Assembly: GCA_041393015.1 (NCBI GenBank)
Contig: JAWKKV010000008.1
Span: forward strand, 1 to 64,000
Reading direction: 5' to 3'
DNA from: JAGQYH01 sp041393015
Lineage (GTDB): Bacteria > Bacteroidota > Bacteroidia > Chitinophagales > JADIYW01
DNA length: 64,000 bases
Below, piece by piece: positions 23,442 to 33,479 of this stretch. Positions within the stretch are counted from its first letter, which is position 1. Each line of letters opens with the position of its first letter. The position numbers and the translations under genes were made by a program. The notes below the pieces were generated by a model, which worked only from the letters and a program-made list of their open reading frames with translations, did no database searches and was not told the DNA's origin.

Positions 23442-24839
23442 ATGGTAGAAGAAATTACAACTACTGATGTAGAGTCTATTGTGCATTTGATAAGTGCTCA
23501 GAGATCATTTTATAGATCGGGAAAGACAAGAGATGTTGATTATAGAATTAAAGCCTTAAATCGATTAAAAAAAGTAATTAAATCACTTGAAAAGGAAATA
23601 TACGCAGCACTAACCGAAGATCTTCAAAAACCTAAATTTGAAACCTATACTTCAGAAATTGGGATGATTTATGAAGACATTAATCTAATGGTGAACAAAT
23701 TGAAGCTTTGGACAAAACCGCAACTTCAAACGACAGGGATCACCAATTTTCCCGCAAAAAGTTATGTTTATTCAGAACCCTTTGGCGTTAGTTTAATTAT
23801 TGGGGCTTGGAATTATCCTCTGCAATTAACTTTAGTGCCATTAGTAGGGGCTATCGCTGCGGGTAACTGCGCTATCGTAAAGCCTTCTGAATTGTCTGTG
23901 GCTTCTTCTTCCATTATTGTTAAAATAGTGGAGAAGGCTTTTGACAAAGACCATGTGGCAGTAGTGGAAGGTGGAATTGAAGTCAGCCAAGCTTTATTAG
24001 AGCAAAAATTTGATTTTATTTTCTTTACAGGAAGCACTAACGTTGGCCGAATTGTCAACATGGCTGCAGCAAAACACCTTACGCCGGTGGTTTTGGAGTT
24101 AGGAGGTAAAAGTCCATGTATTGTTGATGAAACCGCTGATATTGATTTAGCAGCAAGAAGAATTTGTTGGGGAAAATTCTTTAATGCCGGACAGTCTTGT
24201 GTGGCTCCGGATTATGTGTTGGTGCATCATTCTAAAAAGGCGAAACTGATTGAAGCCATTGAAAAAACAATAGAAGAATTTTTTGGCGCTGACCCTCAAA
24301 AAAGCAGTGATCTTTCTAGGATAGTTAGTAAAAGACATTTTGATCGCTTGGTTAATCTTTTGAGGGATGCTAATGTGGTTATTGGTGGAACGACTGACGA
24401 GGAATTTAGATATATGGCACCAACTGTGGTGGATTTGGCAGATAGTAATCATGCTTTAATGGAAGAGGAAATTTTTGGCCCAATTTTACCGGTTATTTCA
24501 ATCAACTCGCTTGAAGACGCCATTGAGAAAGTTTACGATCACCCCAATCCATTAGCGTTATATATTTTCTCGACACGTTATAAAAATCAGCAAAAAGTCA
24601 TCAATAGCTTAAATTTTGGTGGAGGCTGTATTAACGATACTGTTGCTCATGTAGCCAATAATGGTATCCCATTTGGAGGTATAGGTTCTAGTGGTATGGG
24701 GCAATATCATGGAAAAGCAAGTTTTGAGATCTTTTCCCATAAAAAATCGATACTCCATAAAGCAGCATGGCCCGATGTGCCTCTAAGATACCCACCATAC
24801 AAGGGAAAGCTAACTTTAATCAAGCAAATTATTAAATAA
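23442..24839 (+). CDS. NAD(P)-dependent aldehyde dehydrogenase, class 3 type
   Basis: Oxidises aldehydes to acids. The 465-residue protein has the nucleotide-binding FFTGSTNVGR (194-203), the general base Glu219 in LELGGKSP, and the nucleophile Cys253 in FNAGQSCVAPDYVL. The shorter length, the KPxLQTTG and PLRYPPYKGK stretches, and the C-terminal extension are typical of the class 3/fatty-aldehyde branch. It is downstream of an SDR in the same operon, which suggests successive oxidation of a fatty or similar alcohol. I see no membrane anchor at the C-terminus. Confidence 0.9.
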   Translation: MVEEITTTDVESIVHLISAQRSFYRSGKTRDVDYRIKALNRLKKVIKSLEKEIYAALTEDLQKPKFETYTSEIGMIYEDINLMVNKLKLWTKPQLQTTGITNFPAKSYVYSEPFGVSLIIGAWNYPLQLTLVPLVGAIAAGNCAIVKPSELSVASSSIIVKIVEKAFDKDHVAVVEGGIEVSQALLEQKFDFIFFTGSTNVGRIVNMAAAKHLTPVVLELGGKSPCIVDETADIDLAARRICWGKFFNAGQSCVAPDYVLVHHSKKAKLIEAIEKTIEEFFGADPQKSSDLSRIVSKRHFDRLVNLLRDANVVIGGTTDEEFRYMAPTVVDLADSNHALMEEEIFGPILPVISINSLEDAIEKVYDHPNPLALYIFSTRYKNQQKVINSLNFGGGCINDTVAHVANNGIPFGGIGSSGMGQYHGKASFEIFSHKKSILHKAAWPDVPLRYPPYKGKLTLIKQIIK

Positions 24840-24940
24840 TTTTTGATCAAATCACACGTCAAAAAAACGCAGCAAACAATAATTAAATATCAAGAATTAG
24901 CATCTTCCTTCTATCAATGGAAAAACTCGAAATATCTTAT

Positions 24941-24948
24941 TACCTTTG
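24941..24948 (+). promoter_or_regulatory. TAnnTTTG -7 element before the PpiD-like gene
   Basis: TACCTTTG matches the Bacteroidota -7 consensus exactly and lies 22 bp before the start codon. No TTG at the expected -33 distance. Confidence 0.4.
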
Positions 24949-24970
24949 CACCCTGAAAAATTAAACATAA

Positions 24971-27064
24971 ATGGCTTTAATAGGATCAATACGTAAGCGA
25001 ACAGGATTATTAATCGGCGTAATTGCAATTGCAATGTTTGCTTTCTTACTAATGGATGGCTTAAGCAGCAGAAATAGAATGGGTGGTGCAGGCAATCAAA
25101 ATGTTGGAAAAATCGGAAATCAAAAGATATCAGCACAATATTTCGATCAAAAATATAATGCCTACGAAGAAAGGATTAGAACATTTAATCCTCAGTTTGA
25201 ATCTGACGAAGCAGGAAGAGCACAAGTAAGAGATTTAGTGTGGAATGAAATTGCTTCTGATGTGATTTTAGGAGAAAAGATGAAGAGTATGGGATTGGAA
25301 GTTTCGTTAGATGAATTGGGAAATTCTATTTACGGAACAAATGTTCACCCTTATGCTAAAAGTATTTTAGCTAATCCGCAAACTGGTCAGTTTGATCCTC
25401 AATTTGCTTATGCGGTAGTGCAAGGAGTAGAGAATGGTAGCAATACCACACCTGGTGATATTAATATTATTACTCAGCTTAAAAGCTTGATTAAAGAAAC
25501 CCTTATTAAAGAAAAATATAGCGCTTTGTTCAACAAAGGGATGTATGTGCCTGATTTCTTAGCAAAAGATGCCAAAAAATATTCATTGGCATCTGCTGAT
25601 GTAGCTTACGTTTATTTCCCGTATTCAGAAGTTGGCGATGATCAAGTTACAATTACCGAAAAGGATTTACAAGCTTATTTAACTAAGAATGCGGAAGCTT
25701 ACAAGAAAGAGGCAACTAGAGAAATACAATACTACAAAATTGATATTGTTCCATCTGCTGAGGATACTGCCAAAGCATATGAAGATATGCAAGCTTTATT
25801 AGTAGAATTTAAAGACGCTAAGAATGACTCTATGTTTGTTAGAAAATATTCTGATGAATTGTATGGCTCAAAATATTTTACAGAAGATCAGTTGGCCGGT
25901 GATGTTAATGCTGCTAACTACTTTACGGATGAAGTGGGAACGTATTACGAGCCTACATTTGCGAATGGTGCATTTACTATCACGAAATTAACAGATAGAA
26001 AAATGATACCGGATTCTGTAAAAGCAAGACATATTTTATTGCCACAACCACAAACTATCGCTCAAAGAGATTCTTTACAAGCATTGGCCGATAGCTTAAC
26101 AGAATTAATTAAAAACGGTGCTGATTTTGCAGCTTTAGCGGCTGTTCACTCAACTGATGAGTCTAACAAATCGGATGGTGGAGATTTAGGTTATTTTAGT
26201 CAAGGTGTGATGACACCTCCATTTAATGATGCTGCATTTTACGGTCATAAGCAGGGAGATACTTACCAAGTAATTACAAGTTTTGGATTGCATATTGTAA
26301 AGATTGATGCTGCAAAACCAGTTAATCCTGCTGTTAGATTAGCAAGAGTGACTAGAAAATTGAAATTCAGTAAGCAAACAGAAAAGGACTTATTGAATGT
26401 TCAAAATGAATTTAGAAAAAACCATAGCACACCGGCTGAGTTCGAAGCGGCAGCAGCAGGAAGTGAATATAATATTTCTACTGTTGAGGTAACTCAAAAC
26501 CAAACGGATGTACAAGGTTTAGGTACTGTAAGAGAGATTGTAAGATGGGCATTTAAAGAAGATGTAGGATCTATCAGTGGTTTTGATATCAATGATCAAT
26601 ATATTGTAGCCTATATCAAAAGTGGTGCAAAAGAAGGTATTCAACCTTTAGCAGCTGTAAAAGGAGAAATCACACAAAAAGTAGCGAACGAGAAAAAAGC
26701 AGCCTTAATTGATGAAAAGATCAAAGGATATAGTGCTGCTAACTTACAAGAGTTAGCAAGCAAGTCTGGTAAAGAAGTAAAAACCAATGCCGGATTTAAC
26801 TACAACTTCCCAACTTTAGAGGGATCTGACGAGCAAAAAGTTGCTGGTATAATCTTTGGAATGAAAGAAGGCGAAACATCTGCTCCGGTGAATGGTAAAT
26901 CAGGTGTTTATGTGATTCAAGTAAACAGCAAAGATGTTCCTGCTGCAGACGATAATTTAGCTGCTCAAAAAAGAAGTTTGAAAGCACCTTTTAATTTTGA
27001 TGCCGCATTAGAAGAAATGAAAGACGATGCTGGTGTGAAAGACATGAGATACATGTTCTACTAG
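24971..27064 (+). CDS. Membrane-anchored peptidyl-prolyl isomerase, PpiD/SurA type
   Basis: A periplasmic folding factor attached to the inner membrane. The 697-residue protein has one N-terminal membrane segment (about 12-30), a SurA_N-type chaperone region (about 40-240), and a parvulin domain with VKARHILLPQP, SDGGDLGYFSQGVMTPPF and ITSFGLHIVKID (about 350-450). A second, degenerate parvulin-like region follows (about 560-650). This arrangement matches Bacteroidota PpiD-like proteins. It has its own promoter element and terminator, so it is probably monocistronic. Confidence 0.9.
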   Translation: MALIGSIRKRTGLLIGVIAIAMFAFLLMDGLSSRNRMGGAGNQNVGKIGNQKISAQYFDQKYNAYEERIRTFNPQFESDEAGRAQVRDLVWNEIASDVILGEKMKSMGLEVSLDELGNSIYGTNVHPYAKSILANPQTGQFDPQFAYAVVQGVENGSNTTPGDINIITQLKSLIKETLIKEKYSALFNKGMYVPDFLAKDAKKYSLASADVAYVYFPYSEVGDDQVTITEKDLQAYLTKNAEAYKKEATREIQYYKIDIVPSAEDTAKAYEDMQALLVEFKDAKNDSMFVRKYSDELYGSKYFTEDQLAGDVNAANYFTDEVGTYYEPTFANGAFTITKLTDRKMIPDSVKARHILLPQPQTIAQRDSLQALADSLTELIKNGADFAALAAVHSTDESNKSDGGDLGYFSQGVMTPPFNDAAFYGHKQGDTYQVITSFGLHIVKIDAAKPVNPAVRLARVTRKLKFSKQTEKDLLNVQNEFRKNHSTPAEFEAAAAGSEYNISTVEVTQNQTDVQGLGTVREIVRWAFKEDVGSISGFDINDQYIVAYIKSGAKEGIQPLAAVKGEITQKVANEKKAALIDEKIKGYSAANLQELASKSGKEVKTNAGFNYNFPTLEGSDEQKVAGIIFGMKEGETSAPVNGKSGVYVIQVNSKDVPAADDNLAAQKRSLKAPFNFDAALEEMKDDAGVKDMRYMFY

Positions 27065-27089
27065 AAATCATCATCGATCAGAAATATAT

Positions 27090-27125
27090 AACAGGCGAGT
27101 GGAAACATTTCGCCTGTTTTTATTT
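27090..27125 (+). terminator. Rho-independent terminator
   Basis: AACAGGCGA pairs with TCGCCTGTT around a loop of about 10 nt, then T residues; 25 bp after the PpiD-like gene. Confidence 0.75.
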
Positions 27126-27131
27126 AAAGTA

Positions 27132-27160
27132 CGAGTGTCATTCTGAGCTAAGCGAAGAAT
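27132..27160 (+). repeat. Short intergenic repeat, GTCATTCTGAGC type
   Basis: GTCATTCTGAGCTAAGCGAA followed by GAATCTC resembles a short repeat I have seen scattered between genes in Bacteroidota genomes. Only one copy is present here, so the assignment rests on memory of the motif. Confidence 0.3.
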
Positions 27161-27239
27161 CTCATTAATAAATTCTGCTTACTTCAGAAACTTATCATCA
27201 ATCATCATGGTTGAATACGCAAATATTTATCTTTACCCT

Positions 27240-27737
27240 ATGTTAGTCAATAAAGTAGCTCAAAGCGGATTAGTAGTATTGGATTTAGAAGATTTCTATC
27301 CAAAGAAGGAAGTCGTGGAAATTGACATTAGCCAATTTCTATTTAAAGGCTTAATTTTAAGAGAAAAGGAATTTAGAACAGCACTAAAGGAATATGATTG
27401 GACTTCCTATCAAAATCGAGCAGTAGCCATCAATTGTTCAACAGATGCAATTATTCCTCAATGGGCATATATGCTCATCACAAGCTATCTTGTGTTACAA
27501 ACCAAAGAGGTTTATTTTGGAAATAAACAACAAGTGGAAGAGCAGCTATTGGTAAATGCATTAAATGGCATTAATATTGAAGCATATACAGATGAAAAGG
27601 TAATCATAAAAGGTTGTGGCAAATTGGATAAGAGTGGAATGGCATATGTAGAAATAAGCAAATTGCTTTTGCCGGTAGTGAAAACTTTAATGTTTGGTGA
27701 GCCATGTTCAACAGTGCCCGTTTATAAGAAAAAGTAA
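27240..27737 (+). CDS. DUF2480 family protein
   Basis: A Bacteroidota-specific cytoplasmic protein of unknown function. I place the start at the ATG at 27240 (MLVNKVAQSGLVVLDLEDFY), because family members begin with a similar xIVNKVAxSG; an in-frame ATG at 27207 would add 11 unrelated residues. That gives 165 residues, with the conserved NRAVAINCSTDAIIPQWAYM segment in the middle and CGKLDKSGMAYVEISKLL near the C-terminus. It is flanked by an intergenic repeat upstream and a lytic transglycosylase gene downstream; there is no clue to its role. Confidence 0.8.
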   Translation: MLVNKVAQSGLVVLDLEDFYPKKEVVEIDISQFLFKGLILREKEFRTALKEYDWTSYQNRAVAINCSTDAIIPQWAYMLITSYLVLQTKEVYFGNKQQVEEQLLVNALNGINIEAYTDEKVIIKGCGKLDKSGMAYVEISKLLLPVVKTLMFGEPCSTVPVYKKK

Positions 27738-27813
27738 ATAATTTAAAAGGAATTCATACGATGTAATATCCGTTTACGTTCTAAGAAAACACATCATAAA
27801 AATCAAGTAATAT

Positions 27814-28764
27814 ATGAAAGCAAGGAATAGTATAGTTGTAGTAGTCTTATTGTTAGGATTAAGTTGGGTGATATTGTCTGCAACAAATAGCTTTCAAAAA
27901 TTAAGTTATACGTCTTTAAATGAAACCGACGAGGTTATAGGCGATGCCGATATCGACAAAATTTCCGTAAGAAATAATGAGACCTTCGGTGTAAAACTAC
28001 CTCAGAATATTTCGTTTGCTGGAGAAGCCGTTCCTATGCATGATATGGATGTTCGTGAAAGTTTAGACAGAGAATTGATTGTAAATTCTTACTGGCATTC
28101 CTCAACTATTTTAATGCTTAAAAGAGCGTATAGATGGTTGCCGATCATCGAACCGATTTTAAGAGAAAATGGTGTGCCGGATGACTTTAAGTATTTGGCA
28201 ATGGCAGAAAGTGGCTTACAAGATGTTGTGTCTCCAGCCGGAGCTTCTGGGTTTTGGCAGTTTTTGAAAAGTGCCGGGAAAGAAAATGGCTTAGTAATTA
28301 ATAGTGAAGTAGATGAAAGGTATCATGTAGAAAAGGCAACAGAAGCTGCTTGTAAGTATCTCAAACAAGCTCATGATAAATTTGGCTCTTGGACCATGGC
28401 AGCAGCATCTTATAATATGGGAATGACAGGATTACAAAATCAAATTGATAGACAAAAACAAAGCAATTATTATGATTTGCTTTTAAACTCAGAAACAGGA
28501 AGATATGTATATAGGATATTGGCTATCAAGTCTATTCATACCGCTCCTTTAGATTTTGGCTTTAACCTTGATCCTTCAGATATGTATCAACCCTATCCTT
28601 ATAAAGTTTTTCTTATCGACAATTCTGTTCCTAGCTGGCCGGATTTCTGTGCCCAAAACAATATCACCTATAAAGATTTGAAAATGTTGAATCCGTGGTT
28701 AAGAGAGGCGAATCTAACCAATTCAGAAAATAGAGAATACAAAATTAAAGTGTTAGAGAAATAG
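27814..28764 (+). CDS. Lytic transglycosylase (GH23) with C-terminal LysM-like segment
   Basis: Cleaves the MurNAc-GlcNAc bond of peptidoglycan with anhydro-product formation. The 316-residue protein has an N-terminal signal or membrane anchor (about 6-24) and an SLT domain with the catalytic Glu132 in LAMAESGLQ, then GASGFWQFL and AAASYNMG. The C-terminal WPDFCAQNNITYKDLKMLNPWL is LysM-like and probably binds glycan. It is similar in layout to MltD with a single LysM. Confidence 0.88.
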   Translation: MKARNSIVVVVLLLGLSWVILSATNSFQKLSYTSLNETDEVIGDADIDKISVRNNETFGVKLPQNISFAGEAVPMHDMDVRESLDRELIVNSYWHSSTILMLKRAYRWLPIIEPILRENGVPDDFKYLAMAESGLQDVVSPAGASGFWQFLKSAGKENGLVINSEVDERYHVEKATEAACKYLKQAHDKFGSWTMAAASYNMGMTGLQNQIDRQKQSNYYDLLLNSETGRYVYRILAIKSIHTAPLDFGFNLDPSDMYQPYPYKVFLIDNSVPSWPDFCAQNNITYKDLKMLNPWLREANLTNSENREYKIKVLEK

Positions 28765-28790
28765 GATGATCTAGCCTCAAATTCACGAGG

Positions 28791-28843
28791 CAAGTTCAAG
28801 TTCAAACTCAAGTTCAAACTCAAGATTCAAGCTCAAGACTCAA
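28791..28843 (+). repeat. Imperfect 12-bp tandem repeat
   Basis: Units close to TTCAAACTCAAG repeat about four times between two convergent genes. The later units are diverged (ATTCAAGCTCAAG, ACTCAAATG). Confidence 0.6.
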
Positions 28844-28923
28844 ATGTATTGTCCTAAAATAAGTTTACAGATTTTAAATAAATAAGCGGTTGCCCATTTT
28901 CAACTTTAGGCACTATTTAAAAA

Positions 28924-30714
28924 TTACCTTACTAGCGCCACTGCACCGGCTTTACTGTAAGTATTGCCATCTTGCCCTAAAAAGGAAACATAGTAAACAT
29001 ACATGTCAATTGGAGCCTCTTTGCCATTAATGGTGCCATCCCAACCTTCTGCTGGATTAATCGTTTCAAACACCTTTCTATTCCATCTATCATAAACCCT
29101 AAAAGTATAGTCTTGGTCAGTACCAAAGAAAATAATTGGCTTAAAGGTTTTATTCATGAAGATCTCACTAGCAGGTCTAAAGCCACTTGGAGCTACAATT
29201 TTTGGCGTTGGATTTAAACAAACAATATTGGATTGCGAAAATGTGGTGGTGGTAACAATACCGGGAATATTAAGACTGATTTCTGCAATTACTTGATAAC
29301 AGATGGTATCTAATTGAGTTGAATTTAAAGCTTCATCATCTACAACAGTAGTATCATTTCCACTATTGGTTCCAAATAAAACACTATCACCATTCATGTA
29401 TTTTATAATATGATATTGCACTACAGTTCCATTGGTAATTTCAAAAGGCGTCCAAAATAACTCAGTGCTCAAATCATAACCTTCTATGGCAGGTGTGCTC
29501 GATCCAAGATCGTAATCTAAATGAATGGTTTTTACGCCTTCGGCAAAAAATTCATTGGCACATTCATCTAATCGTCTAAAACGATAAAAATAATCAGATG
29601 ATGAAGGATTAGAACTTACATCTTGATAAATGTCGTAAGTAGGTATCGTTCCTGATGGACCAATCAAATTAGCCGGCCAAGTTTGATAATTATTACCATC
29701 AACGCTTCTTTGAAAATTAAGATCTGATAAAGTCCCGGCTGTATCGGGAAAGTATTCTACTTGAATAGTAGTTCCATTAATAACAGTAGCATTTCTTAAA
29801 TGCGCACCCATTGGAACATCCGCTACTGTGGCAGAATCACAAACCGTATTAGAATAGGCAACTAAATTGTTAGGCAATAAAGCACTTACTTTAAAGCAGT
29901 ATTCATTGCCATTTATAGCATCGGGATACAGATACACTAATTGATCAAAAGCAACTGTATCGATCGTTGTAAATGCGCCGCTATTAATGGATACATCAAT
30001 CGCATAACCTGTAACACCGGCAGTATAGTTTTCATATCTATTCCATCCAAATGTAAATGAGCGATCGCATTTATCTTGTTGTAAATTTTCTAATAAAATG
30101 GAATTATAAGTGGCTCCCAACGACCCTCGTCGTAAATTTGGATTGTTAGGGTCACAATCTCTAAACCAAGCTATTTTGTATTCCAAACTGGATAAGGATG
30201 GATCGGCAACCAAATCAGTAAAGGTTGTTGTATTGACGCCATATACAGTATCTAAGGCAATTCCGGCATCATCAAAAATTAGATAGCCAGCAACATCAGG
30301 AGATGGATTGGCTTCCCAACTCACCACTACATTATTACTAGCATTTACAGAAACAGTTAAAAGGCTCGGTGGTGTCAACGTATAAATTAATGTATCTGAA
30401 TTGACAACTACTTGCCCTGGACAATTCATTGTAGATTGCATATAGCAATAAACTGTTGTAGCATTTGAGGCAAATGTGGTGTCAAGAATGGAAGGATCAT
30501 TGATAACTAAAGAAGTATAAGGGCCACCTTGTGTATCAGAATAAAAAATTTGATATCCTGTGATGGGACCACAAGTAGCTGCCGGTGGTGTCCAAAAAAT
30601 CTCAATTTGTGCACCGTTACCGTTAATGCAATTTAAGTCAGGTGGATTGATCTGTGCAGAAAGGGTAGAGGACAAAAATAATAGGAGTAATAGAGGTATA
30701 TGAAATAGTCTCAT
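28924..30714 (-). CDS. T9SS-exported protein with gliding-type C-terminal domain
   Basis: A secreted adhesin-like protein. The 596 residues start with a signal peptide (1-21, ending LSAQ), continue with several fibronectin III-like beta domains (for example PTPPSLLTVSVNASNNVVVSW-type strands from about residue 110), and end in a type B 'gliding motility-associated' sorting domain (about 505-596). In the latter, FRVYDRWNRKVFET and GWDGTINGKEAPIDMYVYYV are diagnostic. Cys pairs in each module suggest disulfides. Substrate or partner cannot be told. It lies 6 bp downstream of an M16 peptidase gene and may be in its operon. Confidence 0.85.
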   Translation of the reverse strand: MRLFHIPLLLLLFLSSTLSAQINPPDLNCINGNGAQIEIFWTPPAATCGPITGYQIFYSDTQGGPYTSLVINDPSILDTTFASNATTVYCYMQSTMNCPGQVVVNSDTLIYTLTPPSLLTVSVNASNNVVVSWEANPSPDVAGYLIFDDAGIALDTVYGVNTTTFTDLVADPSLSSLEYKIAWFRDCDPNNPNLRRGSLGATYNSILLENLQQDKCDRSFTFGWNRYENYTAGVTGYAIDVSINSGAFTTIDTVAFDQLVYLYPDAINGNEYCFKVSALLPNNLVAYSNTVCDSATVADVPMGAHLRNATVINGTTIQVEYFPDTAGTLSDLNFQRSVDGNNYQTWPANLIGPSGTIPTYDIYQDVSSNPSSSDYFYRFRRLDECANEFFAEGVKTIHLDYDLGSSTPAIEGYDLSTELFWTPFEITNGTVVQYHIIKYMNGDSVLFGTNSGNDTTVVDDEALNSTQLDTICYQVIAEISLNIPGIVTTTTFSQSNIVCLNPTPKIVAPSGFRPASEIFMNKTFKPIIFFGTDQDYTFRVYDRWNRKVFETINPAEGWDGTINGKEAPIDMYVYYVSFLGQDGNTYSKAGAVALVR

Positions 30715-30720
30715 TTTTTT

Positions 30721-31992
30721 TTATTTGGCTACAACTTCAAACATGTTTTCTTGGATAAAATATTTTTGGGCAGTTTCTAAAAGTTGTTCAGAGGTTATAT
30801 TTTGAATAGTGGTTTCCATTTTCTTTAGGTAATCAAACGATAAATCATGTCCTTTTAGGCTAAGGAAAGTGCTGGACGACTTAAACGGTCCATCTACCTG
30901 ATCGAGTAACCTACCTAATAAATAGTTGCTGGCCATCAACAATTCATCATTTGGAATCAACTGCTCTTTTAAACGATTCATTTCAAAATATATTTCCTTT
31001 AAACAAGTTTTTAAATGCTTTAAGGCTGTTTCTGTATTAATAATAAAAGCAGCGCCATACTTATAGTTTTGGGTATAAGAATAAACACCGTAAGTCAAGC
31101 CTTTATCTTCTCGCAAATTACTCATTAATCGCGAACCAAAATAGCCGCCATAAACCATATTTAGCATGGCAAAATAAATGTAATCTTCATGCTTTCTGTT
31201 AATGCTCACATTTCCAACATAAATAGAAGCTTGCACCGAATCGGGAAGATCAATATATTTTTTGTGTTCTTTACTGCTTTCGATAGTCCAAGTAGGTATT
31301 TTTTGTGCTAAGCCCTTTTTCCAGTTGTCTTTATTACCTAAATATTTATTTAGAAGATCAATCTCATTTTGATCAAATTTTCCGGCAATACCAATGTAGC
31401 AAAGGTTAGAATTCAATTGCTGATAATAATATTCAACAATGTCATTTCTATTTACATCATTAATCATGTCAGCTGTTGTGATATAACCATAAGGATGGTT
31501 CTTACCAAACAGCATTTCTTTGAATGCCATATCGCCAACATAATCGTTCTTGAGTTGGTTGATATTCAGTTTTGCTAAACGTTTTTGCCTGACAATCTCA
31601 ATATCTTTCTCTGGGAATATGGTATCGTTTACAATGGTGACTAATAATTGAAGACAAGGCTCCAAATATCGAGTCAAACAGTAAAGACTAATAGAAAAAG
31701 AATTATAGCCAGCAGAAGCCTTTAATGTGCCTCCCAAAAAATCAATACCTTCTGCAATATCAAAAGCTGTTTTGTCTTTGGTTCCACTTTTTACAAGTTC
31801 TGAACAAAATGCAGCCACTAATGCTTTGTTTTCCGTCCATCTTCCTGTAGAAAATATAAGATCAACCTTAATAATATCATTTCCGGCACCATTAAATCCA
31901 AATACCTCTAAACCATTATCGAGTGTGTAAACTTCCGGTTCCTGAAATTGAATGGAAGCTACTGGCTTTATATTTGGGATTTGATTAGTCAT
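30721..31992 (-). CDS. M16 peptidase-family protein without the zinc motif
   Basis: A 423-residue member of the insulinase/pitrilysin family. The expected HxxEH is absent near the N-terminus (the equivalent segment reads VAAFCSELVKSG), so it cannot bind zinc in the usual way. The conserved C-terminal partner features are present, including LREDKGLTYGVYSY (about 297-310), the R/Y motif that binds substrate in non-catalytic partner subunits. It lies 56 bp after the catalytic M16 gene and probably forms a heterodimer with it, as in mitochondrial processing peptidase and bacterial M16B pairs. Confidence 0.88.
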   Translation of the reverse strand: MTNQIPNIKPVASIQFQEPEVYTLDNGLEVFGFNGAGNDIIKVDLIFSTGRWTENKALVAAFCSELVKSGTKDKTAFDIAEGIDFLGGTLKASAGYNSFSISLYCLTRYLEPCLQLLVTIVNDTIFPEKDIEIVRQKRLAKLNINQLKNDYVGDMAFKEMLFGKNHPYGYITTADMINDVNRNDIVEYYYQQLNSNLCYIGIAGKFDQNEIDLLNKYLGNKDNWKKGLAQKIPTWTIESSKEHKKYIDLPDSVQASIYVGNVSINRKHEDYIYFAMLNMVYGGYFGSRLMSNLREDKGLTYGVYSYTQNYKYGAAFIINTETALKHLKTCLKEIYFEMNRLKEQLIPNDELLMASNYLLGRLLDQVDGPFKSSSTFLSLKGHDLSFDYLKKMETTIQNITSEQLLETAQKYFIQENMFEVVAK

Positions 31993-32048
31993 CTTATTAT
32001 TTCATTTTTATCTGCCGAAGCCTCACATATTAGGATTGGCATTTCAAT

Positions 32049-33290
32049 TTAAACTCGTTCTTTCAAATAAAACAAAGTGGAGGATTGATTAACATTTAAA
32101 TACTCTTTGGCAAATTTTTGAATGTCGGTTGCTTTAATATTCATGTATTTTTCTTCTTCCTCATTTATGCCGGAAGCATCATCTAACATTTCATGATAGC
32201 ATAAGCCAATCGCTCTGTTCATTAAATCATTCTCAGAAAATGCCATATAGGTCAGCATTTTATTTTTCACTTTCTCTAATTCAATTTCATTCACTAATTC
32301 ACTCTGTAGCAAATTAATTTCCTTCCATAAGGCAGCCTTGCCTTCTTCAGGTGTAATATCATTTTTTAGTTTTCCTTCAAAAACCATCATACCTGTGTCT
32401 ACAGTCCCGGTTACATAGGTGTCAACTTCAGTAAACAATGGCAATTGTTTTTCTAATCGATGTTTTAATCTAGAGGATTTTCCACTAGCTAGAATGTCAC
32501 TTAACACATCTGCAATATAATATCCCTTATCAGATCGTCCGGGCATTTTAAAAACGATATAGATGCAATTTTGAGGTACAGCTCTATGTACGGTTTTAAC
32601 TTTTGCTTTTGTTTGTAACGGTTCTTCAGGAATGTCGCTATGATAAGTAGATTTATTTTTAATATCACTCAAAAGTTTATCTCCCAATAATTTCGCATCA
32701 GCTAAATTGACGTTACCGCAAATGGATACAATAGCATTATTAGGTTGATAGTGCGTGTTATAGAAGTTAACAACATCTTCTAAAGAAGCATGTTTTATAT
32801 GGCTGTAATCCTTACCAATAGTTGGCCATTTGTATGGATGTGCCTCGTATACCAAAGCTCTCAAAATATGCCAAATGTCACCATAAGGTTTATTGGTATA
32901 GTTTTCTTTAAATTCTTCTATTACAACCTTCTTTTGAGTATCTAATGAAACTTGATTGATATCCAAAAATTGCATTCTATCTGCCTCCAACCAAACAGCT
33001 AGCTCTAAATTCTCTTTGGGCAGCTTTATGTAGTAATTAGTAAAGTCATTATTAGTAAAAGCATTATTAGTGCCTCCGGCTTGTTGAATCGGGTGATCAT
33101 AACTAGGTTGATTGACAGTACCTTCAAACATTAAATGCTCAAACAAATGAGCAAATCCGGTTTTGTCTTTAAATTCATTTCTAGCACCCACTTTATATAA
33201 TACATTAATCACCACAAATGGTGTTGTTTCATCTAGATGATGAATTAATGTTAGGCCGTTCGAATATTTTTCCTTTGTAAAATGGATCAT
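32049..33290 (-). CDS. Zinc metallopeptidase, M16 family, catalytic subunit
   Basis: The 413-residue protein has the inverted zinc motif H48-L-F-E51-H52 in AHLFEHLMFEG, with a third ligand Glu in VIEEFKENY (about 125-126). No signal peptide is evident, so it may act in the cytoplasm or be exported by an unseen route. It is paired with the motif-less M16 gene downstream. It lacks the RxxxY-type substrate motif seen in that partner, which supports a division of labour. It starts divergently from mqnC. Confidence 0.92.
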   Translation of the reverse strand: MIHFTKEKYSNGLTLIHHLDETTPFVVINVLYKVGARNEFKDKTGFAHLFEHLMFEGTVNQPSYDHPIQQAGGTNNAFTNNDFTNYYIKLPKENLELAVWLEADRMQFLDINQVSLDTQKKVVIEEFKENYTNKPYGDIWHILRALVYEAHPYKWPTIGKDYSHIKHASLEDVVNFYNTHYQPNNAIVSICGNVNLADAKLLGDKLLSDIKNKSTYHSDIPEEPLQTKAKVKTVHRAVPQNCIYIVFKMPGRSDKGYYIADVLSDILASGKSSRLKHRLEKQLPLFTEVDTYVTGTVDTGMMVFEGKLKNDITPEEGKAALWKEINLLQSELVNEIELEKVKNKMLTYMAFSENDLMNRAIGLCYHEMLDDASGINEEEEKYMNIKATDIQKFAKEYLNVNQSSTLFYLKERV

Positions 33291-33479
33291 GCTTTTTCAT
33301 TAAAAGAAGTGCAAAGCTAAAAGAACTAGATGATTTTACTAATACTGTAATTTAAACATCATCAATATTTCTTTCCAATCTCTCTCTATCTAAACAAACT
33401 CAAGCTAGAATGTTCTCCAAAAGTTAAATAAAGAATGATATCGTATGGATTAAACACTCAATTACTATTTTTGTTGCTT

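Noticed and set aside
28791..28843. CRISPR or regulatory array
   Set aside because: Contiguous, diverged 12-bp units between convergent genes; low-complexity sequence.
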